From Acanthochlamys bracteata (taxonomy: Eukaryota; Streptophyta; Magnoliopsida; Pandanales; Velloziaceae), in the NCBI GenBank assembly GCA_019914995.1, contig CM034126.1, forward strand, positions 13,335,001-13,399,000: DNA of 64,000 bases. Reading direction: 5' to 3'. This document shows positions 35,632 through 47,589 of this stretch, piece after piece. A model generated the notes under the pieces. It was not told the DNA's origin. It saw nothing but the letters and a program-made list of their open reading frames with translations, and made no database searches. The translations under genes and the position numbers were made by a program. The first letter of the stretch is position 1. Each line of letters starts with the position of its first letter.

Positions 35632-38600
35632 ATGAGGATGATGGGAAACAAGTTTGGCCCATACTTCGATCCTGAGTTTGAGAATGATAGAATCTATTCT
35701 CCAAGGTATACTAGTACTAAGAATCACTTATTTTATCAGTGATTCTTTCGCTAATAATGCTTATTCATTAACTCCGATGTGTTGTTGCTTTCAATGATTG
35801 ATACGATGATCATGATGATAGTGATGTTTTTTATATGTCGCTGTTTATGCAGAGTTTGCATTGATAATGAAACGTGTGAAGACTGCACCCTTGTCAAGGT
35901 AAGAATAAACTCGCGGCTTTCTTATTTTTTAAGAAAATTTTCTTTCACAAAAATTGCCTTCTTTTAAAAATTTCTTCCAAAGAGAAAGTAGAAGATTCTT
36001 CTCTGCTTCAAGTTAAATGAACCAAGACAAGAAAATTGAGAGCAGGGGATTCGTTTTGAAGAAAGAAAGTAGGGAAATCTAAGCCTTTTTGTTTCTGATC
36101 TGTGATATTAGATTATGGGGTCGAAGAAAGTGACCGATGGATCTATTTGTCCCTCTGGTTTTGAAAATTTTCATCAAGGGTCTGTTTGATTAAGAGTGAA
36201 TGAGAATAGAGAGGAGTAATAAAATTAATTACTCTCTTTAATTCTTGTTTGGTAACTCTTTCGTAAGAGTAACGAAGAGTACAAATTCTCTTCATTATAT
36301 TTTATACGGAGAGTATAATTCGAAAGTAAGAATAATTCAAAGCTATACAATATTTTCTATTAAGTTAAAAAATTAAGATATTTATATATATTTCTATCCT
36401 TTTTATACTTGCAGTAAATAAACTATTTCAGTTTTTTTCCCTAACAAACCAACTAAATTTAATTAATAAAAATTATAAAATATAACTCTCTTTTTTTTTC
36501 AGTAAACTCTATTCTTCATAATATGATTATAAAATTTTCAATATTTAGGAGACCTAATAAGAACCTTTTCAGACTTTTTACAAAAGATTATTTTATTTGA
36601 ACAAAAATAATTATTTACTATTTATTATTCTTATTAATATATTCAAATAAAATAAAAATAAATATTACTTTTATTATTTTTTTATATTAATATTTTATTT
36701 GTTACTTTGATTTTTACTTGCTCTTATTTATTATTCTCTTATTCAAACAGACCTTAAGATATTGATATTAGATAAATGCATTTCCATTGTTGATTATTAA
36801 GCTAAGAGGTAGTAATACAAAACAAATGTCTGGGGGAAGCCTAGGATCTGTTATTATATGCAATTGACTGGCTCAGTGACTTTAGCTATATGCGTTGCTC
36901 GGGACGTTTGGAATTACTTATGAAATAGAATTTTTTTAAAATAAAAAATATTTTTATCTTTTTTAAAAAATAAGTTTTATTTTTTTACTTTTAAAAAAAA
37001 TAAAAATATGCAATAAAAAGATCTCATTACGTAAAATTTTTCTATACTTTCTAAATTTTTAAATAAATTTTCTAAATACTTATAAAATATGTATTGAAAA
37101 ACATGAAATAAAAAAAAATTAAAAAATAGCTTTTTATAAGTTGGGCCAAACGCACCCTAAATTAATTAGCACAAATTGTTTCCTTGGTTAATCATTCTCG
37201 CCATAATCTTTATCTCAGATCTGAGTGCTGTTGATGTCAATGTGTACCGGTTGAACTCATGCTTAAGTCGGGGAATTTCGTAGTGTATGTTAAAATTCGA
37301 TTGATAAAGATTTGAAGTTGGCTTTGTTCATTTATGTAGGTGGACAGTGAAAATCGTCATGGGATACTGTTGGAGATGGTCCAGGTGCTGACAGACCTTG
37401 ATCTTATCATCTACAAATCCTACATTTCATCAGATGGTGGATGGCTCATGGATGGTATCTGTTCTTGCTTTTCACTTCAATTACAGGTATTAGTTTACAG
37501 GAGTGCTTTCAGTGGATCACTAAGAATTGCTTTCTGTTAAATGGTGCAGTGTTTCATGTCACTGATCAGCTTGGAAAGAAGCTTACAGATCTTACTCTCG
37601 TCGAATTCATTCAGCAAGTATGTACGTTCGATCTTGTATACAAAACCGCATGTCTAATAGTCTATCTGATTTTTCATTTAAATTGTTGTCGCAGTCTCTT
37701 GTCAATGGTCGCTGGAATCGAGGATTACAAGGAGAGGTGAGAACGTGTCTGGGAAACCTAGTAGGCTCTGCTAATAGTCCTTCAGATTGCACAGTGCTGG
37801 AGATATCAGTTTCAGATCAGCCCGGGTTGCTATCAGAAATCTCTGCTGTTCTTGCTGAGTTGGATTGCTGTGTGGTATCAGCACAAGCTTGGACACACAA
37901 CTCTCATGCTGCATGTATCTTTCACCTTGTAGACAAGCCATCTTATCAGCCCATTTCTGATCCTTCCCGACTTGCTCACATCGAGGAGCAAGTTAGGAGT
38001 GTTATCGGAGCACATGATGGATCAAGCATGCGGGGTTTAGTAGAACTGTCAGGTCCTATGCCTGGCAGGATTCATACAGAGAGAAGGTTGCATCAGCTCA
38101 TGTGCGAGGACCGTGACTATGAGGTTGGTCCAGCCCCAGCACCGGTGGACGATGGGAACCAGCTTACTTTTGCAGGCATTGCTAAAAGGAACAATAGCGG
38201 CAGGATGACGACACAGGTGACTATAGAGAGTTGGAAGGAGAAGGGGTACTCTGTAGTGACCATCAGGAGCAAGGATCGGCCAAAGCTCTTCTTCGACACG
38301 GTTTGCACCTTAACAGACATGCAGTATGTTGTCTTCCATGCTATTGTTGAGTCCCGTGAATCACTTGCCATACAGGTTTGTCTAAGAAGCCTCTTTATCT
38401 AAGCAAGTTTTGCTCATCCGCTTGTCTCAGAAGCTTTAACTTTTGTTCATCCCAATACAGGAGTACTATATCCGACATAAGGATGGCTACACGCTGGATT
38501 CAGACAGCGAAAGGAGAAGGCTCACCCGATGTCTGGTAGCAGCTGTAGAGCGGAGGGCTCCACATGTCAGTATCATGTGACGTTAGACATTGATTTCCGA

Positions 38601-39034
38601 GCATGTATTTGATTCTTGAACTGATTGCATTCTTGTGAAAATTTCAGGGATTAAGGTTGGACCTCTGCACAAGGGATTACCCAGGGCTGCTACGTGACGT
38701 GACGAGAGTGATCAGAGAGAACAGCATGTCGTTGGTGATGGCAGATTGCATAACTCGAGGCGAGAAGGCGATCGGTACATTCTACGTGAGGGATTCATCC
38801 AGTGGAGAAGTTAGTCTTAGTAGAGTTGAAGTACTGAAGCAGGAAATCCCCGGGCTGCAGGTAACTACTACATCAAAAGGGCAGTTCACTGCCGTCTATG
38901 AGAAGGTTGGTGCGGCAATGCATGTCAGAAAAGATGCAAACAAGGTTGAACATTGGCCGAAGTTCTCGTTGGGAAGTATTCTTTGGTCGCAGATTGAACG
39001 TCTGTCCGGCAACTTGGGATCAATCAGATCATGA
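35632..39034 (+). CDS. ACR: ACT-domain repeat protein (ACR1/ACR2-like)
   Basis: Member of the plant ACR family, made almost wholly of ACT domains related to the GlnD C-terminus and thought to sense amino acids. Exons: 35632-35705, 35853-35898, 37340-37454, 37550-37617, 37695-38375, 38461-38565 and 38648-39034; one frame, 491 residues. The N-terminus is [20 protein letters not shown], typical of ACR1/ACR2. Four ACT units are visible: [60 protein letters not shown]; and [20 protein letters not shown]. Each has the (D/N)-(R/Q/Y)-(P/H)-G(K)-L turn that forms the ligand-side loop; unit 3 has Lys for the usual Gly, as is common in the family. All borders are GT-AG. The start follows directly after the leader intron. 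Intron 2 (1.44 kb) holds two MITE-like insertions. No catalytic nucleotidyltransferase part is present, as expected for plants. Confidence 0.93.
36178..36754. mobile_element. MITE in ACR intron 2, GGTCTGTTTGA ends
   Basis: The left end reads GGGTCTGTTTGATTAAGAGT. The reverse complement of the right end reads AAGGTCTGTTTGAATAAGAG, giving inverted termini of about 19 bases around a 540-base AT-rich core with internal ACTCTTTCGTAAGAGTAACG-type palindromic sequence. No transposase frame is present. The target-site duplication could not be fixed. Confidence 0.7.
36901..37157. mobile_element. MITE in ACR intron 2, GGGnCGTTTGG ends
   Basis: The left end reads GGGACGTTTGGAATTACTTA. The reverse complement of the right end reads GGGTGCGTTTGGCCCAACTT, followed on both sides by TAT(A/G)AAA and T-rich runs. 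The core (AAATAAGTTTTATTTTTTTA) is shared with 50313-50517 and similar AT blocks, so this is one member of a dispersed family. Confidence 0.65.
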
Positions 39035-39580
39035 ACTGATCATGTTGCTGCTGTGTATGGAGTGATGAGCAGTGATAGAAGAACTCTCTCTCTCTCTCTC
39101 AAGTCTCAAGGGTCAGGCATCATTAGAACATGTAAAAAAATGTCTGTAAATATTATGATATGGAGAAAGCGCTCCAATGGTGAGTGAATAAATCGAGTAG
39201 AATAATAACTGGGATGCCTAAGCTCGGTAACCTTGTAATTATCTTAATTGAAATAATAATTGTTCATTTTCAGCTAATTATAGAGACACTTGCTATTGTT
39301 CTTCACCGTTTCTGCCTATAAGTTATATCACTAATGTGCCATAAGCTCTGTTCTGTACATGAGATTTAAATTAGAATTGAGAACTTTGAGGTTCTTGCAT
39401 TTATCAGTTGCCTTATTTCTATAGCAACAACATACAGATTTTAATTAACTTGGTAGACTAGTTTTGTCTATTCATTAAATTAGGGGACTGAAGAAAAAAC
39501 CATAAAGTCTACCGCTCGTAAACCCAACTCTTTTACTTTATCTCCGAAGGCATTACCCTGCGCCGCCGATCGCCGCAGGC
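39035..39580. other. ACR 3' flank and EngB promoter region
   Basis: A CT microsatellite follows the ACR stop at about 39084-39101. The rest is AT-rich and has no coding exon. ACR and EngB genes are in tandem with only 546 bases between stop and start, so the EngB promoter must be short. Confidence 0.5.
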
Positions 39581-42165
39581 ATGCATCTCCGCTCTCTTTC
39601 TCTCCCTCTCAACTCTTCTCCTCTCCTGCTCCACCACAAGTGTCGCCGCTTTTCCTTCTCTGTGACTGCTGCCGCTCGTTCTCGATCTGCTCCATCTGAT
39701 GATCTCGTTCGCACGGCTCTGTTCGTGCCGCCGGGAATCGAACGGTCTGATATCGAACCTTCGATGGTTTTGCCGGGATCTAACATCGTGGTGGGGCCTT
39801 ACGCCGGACACGCTCAGATTAAGACGGTTGAGTTCGTGAAGAGCAGCCCTCGCGCGAGAGATTGCCCGAAAGATTTGAACCGGCCCGAGTTTGCTGTTCT
39901 TGGCAGGTCTAATGTTGGCAAGTCTTCGCTAATTAATACACTAGTTCGAAAAAAGGATTTTGCTCTTACTTCTAAGAAACCAGGTGATTGTTAGTTTTTT
40001 TCACCAATTTCTGATACAAGCTGTTGAGTGAAAATATGTGTTTTTTTTTTTTCAAGTAGATTAGAGCTACTGTTGATTGAAAATATGCTTTTGAGATAAG
40101 GCAGTATTGGAAGATCTGATTTTTAGTAGAGCAACAGTTGAAGGCTTCATTGTTGTTGCTGTTGTTGGAGATTGGATATGCTTGCTTCATGATGATTTTG
40201 AAGTCTGGATCGTGTACTTTACTTATGATTCTGAGATAAGGCATTGTTCGGGTGTGATTTGTGTAGACCTTAGTTCAGTTGTGTAGGTGAGCCTACAAAT
40301 CCGGATGAGACCTAGAGAGTCGAAGGCTTCACTGTTATTTTTTGTTGTTTTCATTGAGTGGAGGCGGAGATATTTTCTTCTAGTTGATTTTGGATTATGT
40401 GTCATTCTGTTCTCATAAGACTTTTGTCTCTCCCGAGTCATTGTTTTGTTGTTAAAGTCTATATGCATTATTTTGTATTAATTATTGGATCCTTGGTTTC
40501 TGTTTTGCAGGGAAGACACAGCTTCTAAACCATTTTCTGGTGAACAAGAGCTGGTATCTTGTGGACTTACCAGGATATGGGTATAAAATCTCTTTGTGTG
40601 ATTAAGACCACCACAGTTCTATGCTTGCTTGTTTGCATCAGGAAATGGATGCTTGATTTTAAGCCTTCCACGTATTTGATTATGGCTTAGTTTGTTTATG
40701 AGGATTCGGTGACTGTTTGAGGAAGTTAATTTGAATGCTTTTTTCATTTATTACACCCATTTATGTAGCATGGAGGTAAATTGCATCTTGCATTATTGTG
40801 GGTTTCCACTTTTTTCAACTCTTACATTTTTGTCATTGTGGTATGTCAATAGGTTGTACAAATGAGCACTGATGTTGCTTTAGAATAGGAAAGGTTCTGG
40901 AAATGCTATCTTATGTGATACTCTTTCTTTCTGGTTCTGATTTTGGATTCATGAAACAAGTTGCCAACTTTTTGCAATTGTTGTATGTCATAAGAAGGTG
41001 GTATCTCCAAATTATGCCTTCCAACCCTATAACATGTGGATGTTTGTCAATATATGTATGTTAAAAGTTTCCACTATTCCTTAATGGCCACTAATTTCTC
41101 CTCTTCTACTTATGCACATATACTTTGTTTCTACAAACATATTTTCTCTTCCTTATCGCATCTTTTTGTTTTGATTATCTTGAATTTGAGAAGTGAACTT
41201 AATAGCTGGGAGCGGAACTGGAGAAAAGAAGTATTGGGAGAGCCTGTTTCTCATGAATTTCAAGTTCATGTTTGCCTATGGTTTTGTTTAATCTCAATCC
41301 ATCCCTAGAATACAATAAAAAAATAGTACATTAGTAGGTGTATAAAGGTGTTACACAGTATTACCATTGAGGTAGTCACCATCAACAGGAATTCCTTTTC
41401 TTCATTATTTTTGTTAGAAAATATTGGAGCAACTTCTGAACCAGTGGGGGATTTGGCATATATCTGCTAGTATTTTGGAAACAAAATAATATATCAATTG
41501 GAAGACCCATACTAGTGTTTTGGAGAATAGAATAGTCTATTCAATCGGAAGGCTCAAGTTGTATATTGAACTCCTTGGTAGTGGCCACCTTTTCCAAAAA
41601 GACATTTTGCTTCTGAGAATGTAGAAGAACATTTTCGTTTCAAACTTTCAATTCCCTAGATGTCAAACACATTTTTGTTTACTAATTCTAGGTTTGCAAA
41701 TGCTCCTGAATCAACTCGGATGGATTGGTCTGCATTTACAAAAGGATACTTTCTCAACCGTGACTCGTTGGTCTCCGTTCTACTTCTGGTTGATGCAAGC
41801 ATTCCTCCTCAACAAATTGACCTTGACTGTGCTAACTGGCTTGGACGTAATAACGTATGCCATTTGCATTTAGTTAATGTTTGTCCACTATTCTAGGTAG
41901 ATGGATGGTCTTTTGATTTTTAAAATTTGTCTTCTTCTGATGTTTACTTCAGATCGGTTTGACCTTTGTTTTCACCAAGTGTGACAAAACAAAAGGCGGG
42001 AAAGGGTCTCGGCCTGCTGATAACATTCAACAATTCCAACAGTTGATCAGAAAATACTACGAGGAACCTCCCCCTTGGATTATGACAAGCAGTATAACAG
42101 GCTTGGGAAGGGATGGTCTGTTACTTCACATGTCACAGCTAAGAAACTACTGGGAAAACTACTAA
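39581..42165 (+). CDS. EngB/YihA-type GTP-binding protein, organellar
   Basis: TRAFAC-class GTPase; the bacterial EngB/YsxC acts in large-subunit ribosome assembly and plant homologues are organellar and needed for embryo development. Exons: 39581-39983, 40511-40580, 41692-41854 and 41953-42165; one frame, 282 residues. Residues 1-40 are Ser/Leu/Arg-rich and acid-poor, a transit peptide ([17 protein letters not shown]). GTPase motifs in order: G1 GRSNVGKSS (about 108-116), G2 region TSKKPGKTQ, G3 DLPGYG (about 153-158), G4 TKCDK (about 220-224) and G5 TSSITG (about 257-262). EngB-specific features include [20 protein letters not shown] and [12 protein letters not shown] after G3. The start is the first ATG of the frame; all introns are GT-AG. 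The gene is convergent with the VQ gene. Confidence 0.94.
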
Positions 42166-42788
42166 AACTAGTGCAGATATACACCATGGAATTCAGAACA
42201 ACCGCAGGTATCCTATGTAAATGGAGCTTTAGGATATCTGAAGCATTACTGCATGTAACATCTAAGTTTTTAGGTGTGTGACATATTACACATTCCAGTG
42301 AGTAATACCACTTCAGAAATGTAGTTATTCTTTTACTTAAACAAGCAAAAGCAATGTTTCAGTTGTAAGATTTTGGCATCCTTCATGATATATGAATATC
42401 TTTTCCTGGGATTCTGTGATATACACGTGTGTGCTTATCCTCTCATTCAGTTATTTACACGAGCTTGTTAGACTGCAAGCGTTAGGTAGGCAAGGTTTGG
42501 TTGTTCAACTGTTGCATAAGTCAACATATTACGTTGTCTGGACATGAAATGGTGACATTTTGTTACCCAGAGTTTCTTTCCGTTTTTTTTCTTTGCTTTG
42601 AATTTCAAAGCATATCACTAGCATTCCATTGCTAGACTCAAAATCTTCTCATGAAGGACTTTTCCTTTGAAACACCAACTTTTTGAAAAGGACGGTACAG
42701 AAATTAACATTATGTTGAACTTGGACTGTTTTTCTATTGCAAGTGCTAAGCTGACTACCTGCAGTAACTTCTTTTACATTGCAGGTTT
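42166..42788. other. Convergent 3' region between EngB and VQ genes
   Basis: The 623 bases between the two stop codons must hold both 3' untranslated regions. A short plus-strand open frame crosses the EngB stop but has no support. Nothing else was seen. Confidence 0.5.
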
Positions 42789-43307
42789 TTACCTGAGCTC
42801 TGAAGCAGCCATTGATCCTGGACTATGAAGAGGAAGTGAATTCAGATTTGAGAAGAACGAAGGCGACAACAAACTCATGATATCAATCGGACTGTTATCA
42901 CCGGACACCTTAGATCCGTTACTACTATCCGTGGGGAACTGTGGCCAACTAGTTTGAGCATATGCAACAGTTGGCAGCATCATCTGACGAGAAGCAACCT
43001 CAATTTTCGGTGGTGGTGTTATGCTTTGCCTCAGTGAGGACCGTTGAGAATCAGCAGTAGCTTCAGAAGAATGCATTCCTGTAAGACTCTGCACTAGCCT
43101 GCGGAATCCATGGGGATCAACACGGTAAATCTTTGGAGGTGGCGGCTCAGGCTTTTTCCATGGCTTCGTAGGTGGCTTACGGACGGAACGGAGGGATGCC
43201 ATGTATGGTTGCGTTTCCCCACGAGGTTTCTCATCCTGTGACATCCCTGCTGCTGCTGCTTGTGCTTGTGCTTGGGAAGGCATGGTAGGACGGAAATGGT
43301 CTTCCAT
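42789..43307 (-). CDS. VQ-motif protein
   Basis: Intronless gene for a 172-residue protein. The VQ signature FRRLVQSLTG (about 68-77, pattern FxxxVQxxTG) sits after the basic/proline run KPWKKPEPPPPKIYRVDPHG. VQ proteins are plant cofactors that bind WRKY transcription factors, mainly in nuclei, in defence and development. The C-terminus is Ser/Pro-rich and ends LHSPGSMAASELR. The frame is open upstream to 43454, but the first MED codon at 43307 is chosen: the extra N-terminus would be hydrophobic and atypical, whereas MEDHFRPTMPSQ fits VQ proteins. Intronlessness is usual for the family. The WRKY partner cannot be predicted. Confidence 0.9.
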   Translation of the reverse strand: MEDHFRPTMPSQAQAQAAAAGMSQDEKPRGETQPYMASLRSVRKPPTKPWKKPEPPPPKIYRVDPHGFRRLVQSLTGMHSSEATADSQRSSLRQSITPPPKIEVASRQMMLPTVAYAQTSWPQFPTDSSNGSKVSGDNSPIDIMSLLSPSFFSNLNSLPLHSPGSMAASELR

Positions 43308-44908
43308 GGCATGCAATATGCAACAGAGTTGTTCGTTAGAACTTGTCAGAGTGTTTTGGTTAATATATAGAAGAAAAACATATGCAACGCAAAGTTTGGA
43401 TTTGGAGACGCCGACACTGACGGTGGGGCGGCTGCAGAGTTTAGAGACGCCCACGTTTGTTAAATTTATGATGTGGTCAAAGATTGATAGCTACGTTTTA
43501 AGGTCCCGTTCTCACTAGGCCGACTAATATCTACTTAGCATGAGTTTGAAATTTTTGGAAGATCCTTTACTTTGTGGATCTTCCAAATTGATAATTTTCT
43601 AATTACTTTGTAGCTGATTAGCGGTGCATTTTATAATATTTTTTCATAAATTCTTGTAATATTTTAAACAAAGAGCGGGCTAGAAAAGGTTAATTGGGCT
43701 TGAGCCCAGCTTGAGGAATTCAGTGGACAGAAATCCAAACTTAATGGTTTCTAAGCCTCTCTTCCTCTGCCGATAAAAGGAAGGCCTTTTAAAGCATCAG
43801 CCCTTTATAGTTTATAGTGGTTTAGTTCACGTATCATTTTTTCACTTTTTAAAGAAACTCGTCACTCATAAGCATCTAATTATAAATAAGAGGTCTTTTA
43901 GAATGCTTAAAATAAAATGATTTTTTGAAAATCTGCTTTTGGTAGAACTATTTTAGAAACTTATTCCCTTTTAATTTTTTAAAAAATAAAAATTATATAT
44001 ATATATATATATATATAAAGTTTATGAGGTAAAATTTATTCAATTAAATTTAAAAAATTAAAATAATACAATTTTTTTAAAAAGTAAGTAACATGCAAAG
44101 TCAAACTATCCTTAAGTGCTAGGTGAAGTGAAATTGCTGTGGCGTCTACACTAGAATTCAAAGTTCAATTTCGAATGCAGCTTTAATTACACAAAATTTA
44201 TTTTTTTTTGGCCAAATTTAAAGTTCAGATTAACTTTCTGAATTTCATTTTATCTCCAATTCACTTATCTTAATTTAATTTATGTTTTACTGAACGCAGC
44301 TTTACGAAACTCAGCTTTTAACGATTAAAACACATCTTAAAATTCTCTGAGATCTTTCTTATGCAAAATTGCTTCAAATTGGGAAAAAAAAAAGGACACT
44401 GTTGGGGTTTGAGTTCAAATCAACTCGACCATGACAGTAAGCATCTCTTACATTCTTACTATTAGAGCGTGTTTCAAACATCCGTAATTTCACTTTCGCC
44501 AAATTTTGAATTTCGAACGGTTCATATGTTTCAATTACATAAAAGATTCAGAACTCTACTTTCACATGCGGAACTTCAGTTTTAACTTTTTTATTTATAC
44601 ATTTTTCAATACAATTATATCTTTTAACTTTCAACACACTTTCAAAACTTATTGAAACATAAATACTGAACTCCACTTTTACTTTATTTTTTAACAAATT
44701 CTACTTTATATTTTTCACTTTCACGAAACTCAGCACGCCTTTAGTGAATACTAGAGGACCTTGCACCAATTTTCAACAGTCCAAAAAAAAAAAAAAAATG
44801 AAAGCTAGAGGAGTGTCTTTAACATTTTGTTTATTGTTTCAAACTAAAAAACCATCTCACAGAACAGACCCCATATACCAGAGAGGCAGAGAGAGCACTA
44901 TCATGCCC
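43308..44908. other. Intergenic region with repeats
   Basis: Left part is the VQ promoter. A TA microsatellite lies at about 43993-44018 in an AT-rich block, and two related repeat segments at about 44200-44340 and 44467-44739. No coding exon was seen. Confidence 0.5.
44467..44739. repeat. Dispersed inverted-repeat element, copy 2
   Basis: Homologous to 16336-16612 along its length, in the same orientation. The left end is GCGTGTTTCAAACATCCGTAA and the right end runs through TTCACGAAACTCAGCACGCC, whose reverse complement again starts GGCGTG. A further partial copy of the right end (TTTACGAAACTCAGC, then AAAACACATCTT) lies at about 44295-44340. This is a non-coding MITE-like family. Confidence 0.6.
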
Positions 44909-46783
44909 TCATTGCTTCTCTGAAGACAACCCAGGTGACTTGGTGACCCCATCCCCATTCACTACACTGGTCCACTCAATGTGAGAAAGATTGATTGTCC
45001 CTGTGACCACCTGATCAATCAACCAAAGCAGCAGGAATATAAAAACAAAACCTCAATAATAAGCTCAGAAAAGTAATCATGTAGATATATTTAGATTGCG
45101 AAAAACAATTGAACTCAAACAAAATCTTAAAAGAGTTACGGCATTCTTCAGTCGTATGAAATTAAACGAAGTGAGTTTTGCGGATGCAGATTCGAGGTAA
45201 AATAAATTTTAACAAAAATAGAATTCTGAAACACAAAAATAGTTTTAAAATAAAGTTTTAATAAAAATAAAATTCGAGCATGTAAGTGAAATTTAAAAAG
45301 TTCGATGTAAATTGAAATTTTATGCTCTGTTATACATAAGATGAAGAGAAAATAATACAAGTAACGGTGTACGACAATCACTAATAAATGGTCCAGTTAT
45401 GCATGTGTGTGGGCACTGCTGGTGCATTGCAGTGGTGAATAATGAACTCTCACAATCACAACCATCCATACAAGGGCTCTCCTACTTTTATTAGTCTCAA
45501 ACAAGCTTCGTGAATTTCGGTACAGCTTCTCGAATTAACTTCAAACTCAAATAAGTATTTTACAGCCATTTTTCTAACTTCTGTATTGTCACAGCTCTTT
45601 AAAAAGATCCTCAACTTAAGTGCATGAGATCACATTTGATCTTCTAACCAAGACTGACAAAGAGCTCAATGTCCGTATCCCTCAGTACTAAAATTAGTTC
45701 TCAAACAGTGGTAAGTTAGAGATCTCATATAATTTCACACTGCACTGACACTGTTTAAATCCAAATAAGGAGCAGTGCCAAAGCAAAGCAAAGCCTACAC
45801 ATCTCTTTCTGTCCCTAGCTTTGTTCATCACACCCCTCCGCCCTACCCTACGCCTTTTAATCTGTCTTCTCTTTCTTCTCCCCTGATAGAGATGTGTCCT
45901 TTCATTGAATCAATGGTGTTGCATGGTATTGTAAAAGGTACAGAGAAAGAGTGACATAGGCTGGTCTTGTCAACAGATCTTCCAAAAGCCAGATGTGTTA
46001 TTTGATGAAAGACTTGCCTGCCCTGCCTTGCCATCCCTGTAGGCCAACACTGTTTCGCTCCAAATTTGGAAATAACCATGCATCTACAGTAACTGAAGCT
46101 CTCTAGTTAAAAAGTAGTAAAATGTTTATGAACTCAAAAAACTATCAACCAATTCATAAAATAAAAGGGTTTCTTTTCTTGACGGAAAGCAAACCTGTTG
46201 TAGTTTTGAAGTCCTGCTCTACTGCTGCTGTTGCTTGGTCATTGCTTCTTGCCTTTGGTCAATTCACTTCCGTCACCAACCAAGCTGGGGGAATTGAACT
46301 TCAATAAAAGACAACATCTCAGGCAATAACTTCAACTTGCTTTTTTGGTAATTTGGATTTTGAAGATGACTTGAAACTTGAAGGAGGGAAGGAATAAATG
46401 CAAAGCCAGTTCGAATTTATGAGTTTGAAGTGGAAATAGGAGTTATAAAACATCATGGTAAATTCATGGTTACAAAAAGAGGGAAAAAAGCAAATAATAT
46501 AATCTTACTTTTGCTTCAGTTCTACTTTGGGAAAATATATGAAATCCGCAAGTGTAATAATAGATGCAAAGTTGGCAGATAGAATACATACAAGCTGTAA
46601 GGTTTCTAAGTCAAACTTCCTAGATATGGCATATTCTAACTGAACAGCATTAGAAGTTGGACATATAAACTAACAAGTCGTTATCATTACTAGAGTTTAA
46701 CAGAAACCTGGAACATACCTCGTAGTGGCTAGTGAGATCCCTTTCAGCAGCTGTTGTTCGGTCTAAAGATTGTTGCACCAATT
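44909..46783 (-). CDS. Possible gene, last exons only; unrecognised
   Basis: Low-confidence gene model. A minus-strand exon ending at 46719 reads LKLVQQSLDRTTAAERDLTS then HYE, and stops at a good GAG|GTATGT donor; its 5' border (about 46783) is uncertain. In phase 0 it can join 44909-45010, which starts after TGATCAG and reads VVTGTINLSHIEWTSVVNGD, ending SSEKQ and TGA. It can also join an internal exon at 46195-46298 (AAG acceptor, CAG|GTTTGC donor) reading FNSPSLVGDGSELTKGKKQ and TGA, which would give a different C-terminus. No start exon or family was recognised. The coding look of the fragments and matching phases are the only support; a spliced 3' untranslated region or non-coding RNA is also possible. 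Confidence 0.3.
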
Positions 46784-47589
46784 TCAGTGGTCTCAGATGA
46801 ACAAATCAAAGGCAATTATCATGAGAAACTAACAACTTCAAAAACCAACTATATATAGAATGCAACAGCAAGGAGGCTCTGTGGAGCTCTTTCTCGCAAG
46901 AAATAAGAAAATGATGGGACATGCGAGAAAGATCATATACAGAAATCAGAAAATTTTCACTTAAACATTTGTCCAGACAAAAATTTACTATTGCAATTAC
47001 ATGGAAATTGCATGAAAATTTACTGCTATTGTTCAGACAAAAATTTATCAGTTACATGGAAATTTACAAGCTCTACAATACCCACATTCTCAAAAGCAGT
47101 TACAAGACAAGCACAAAATCCTCTTGCAAGACAGCAAAATTGACTACTCTGATATTGGATTACGTATTCTTGCTTATCAGTTTATTGAGGAACTTCATCC
47201 AAGCCCACCGGATCTTATCCAATCTTGCCTCCACTTAGGAGAAGAGATCCACATTCCATATTCCTATGCTTCTTCTACTTGTATCAAGAATCGATGAAAC
47301 ATAGAATTTTAGGTATATGCATATTATACACAGGAGGGCAGCAATTATATACCTCATTGCAAATAAATCATTCATCTCCATGGTGCCAAGCAGGCAATCC
47401 GGATCATCTCTGTGTTTATTCTCCCATTAATTCTTCTATTCCCTTTCTTGCATTCTCTAAAGTCCACTTTCCACTATAACGAGTTGCAACCATCTCAATG
47501 TTTTATGCCTCAAACTCTTGACGTAGAAACAGCAAGGGTGGCCACACCAATCAAAAAGACAATTCATCAACCAACTATCACCTTTGCTT
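46784..47589. other. 3' flank of the PUB gene
   Basis: No coding exon is supported. It includes a local direct duplication at about 46972-47070, where CAGACAAAAATTTA and ACATGGAAATT each occur twice. Probably PUB 3' untranslated and spacer DNA. Confidence 0.4.
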
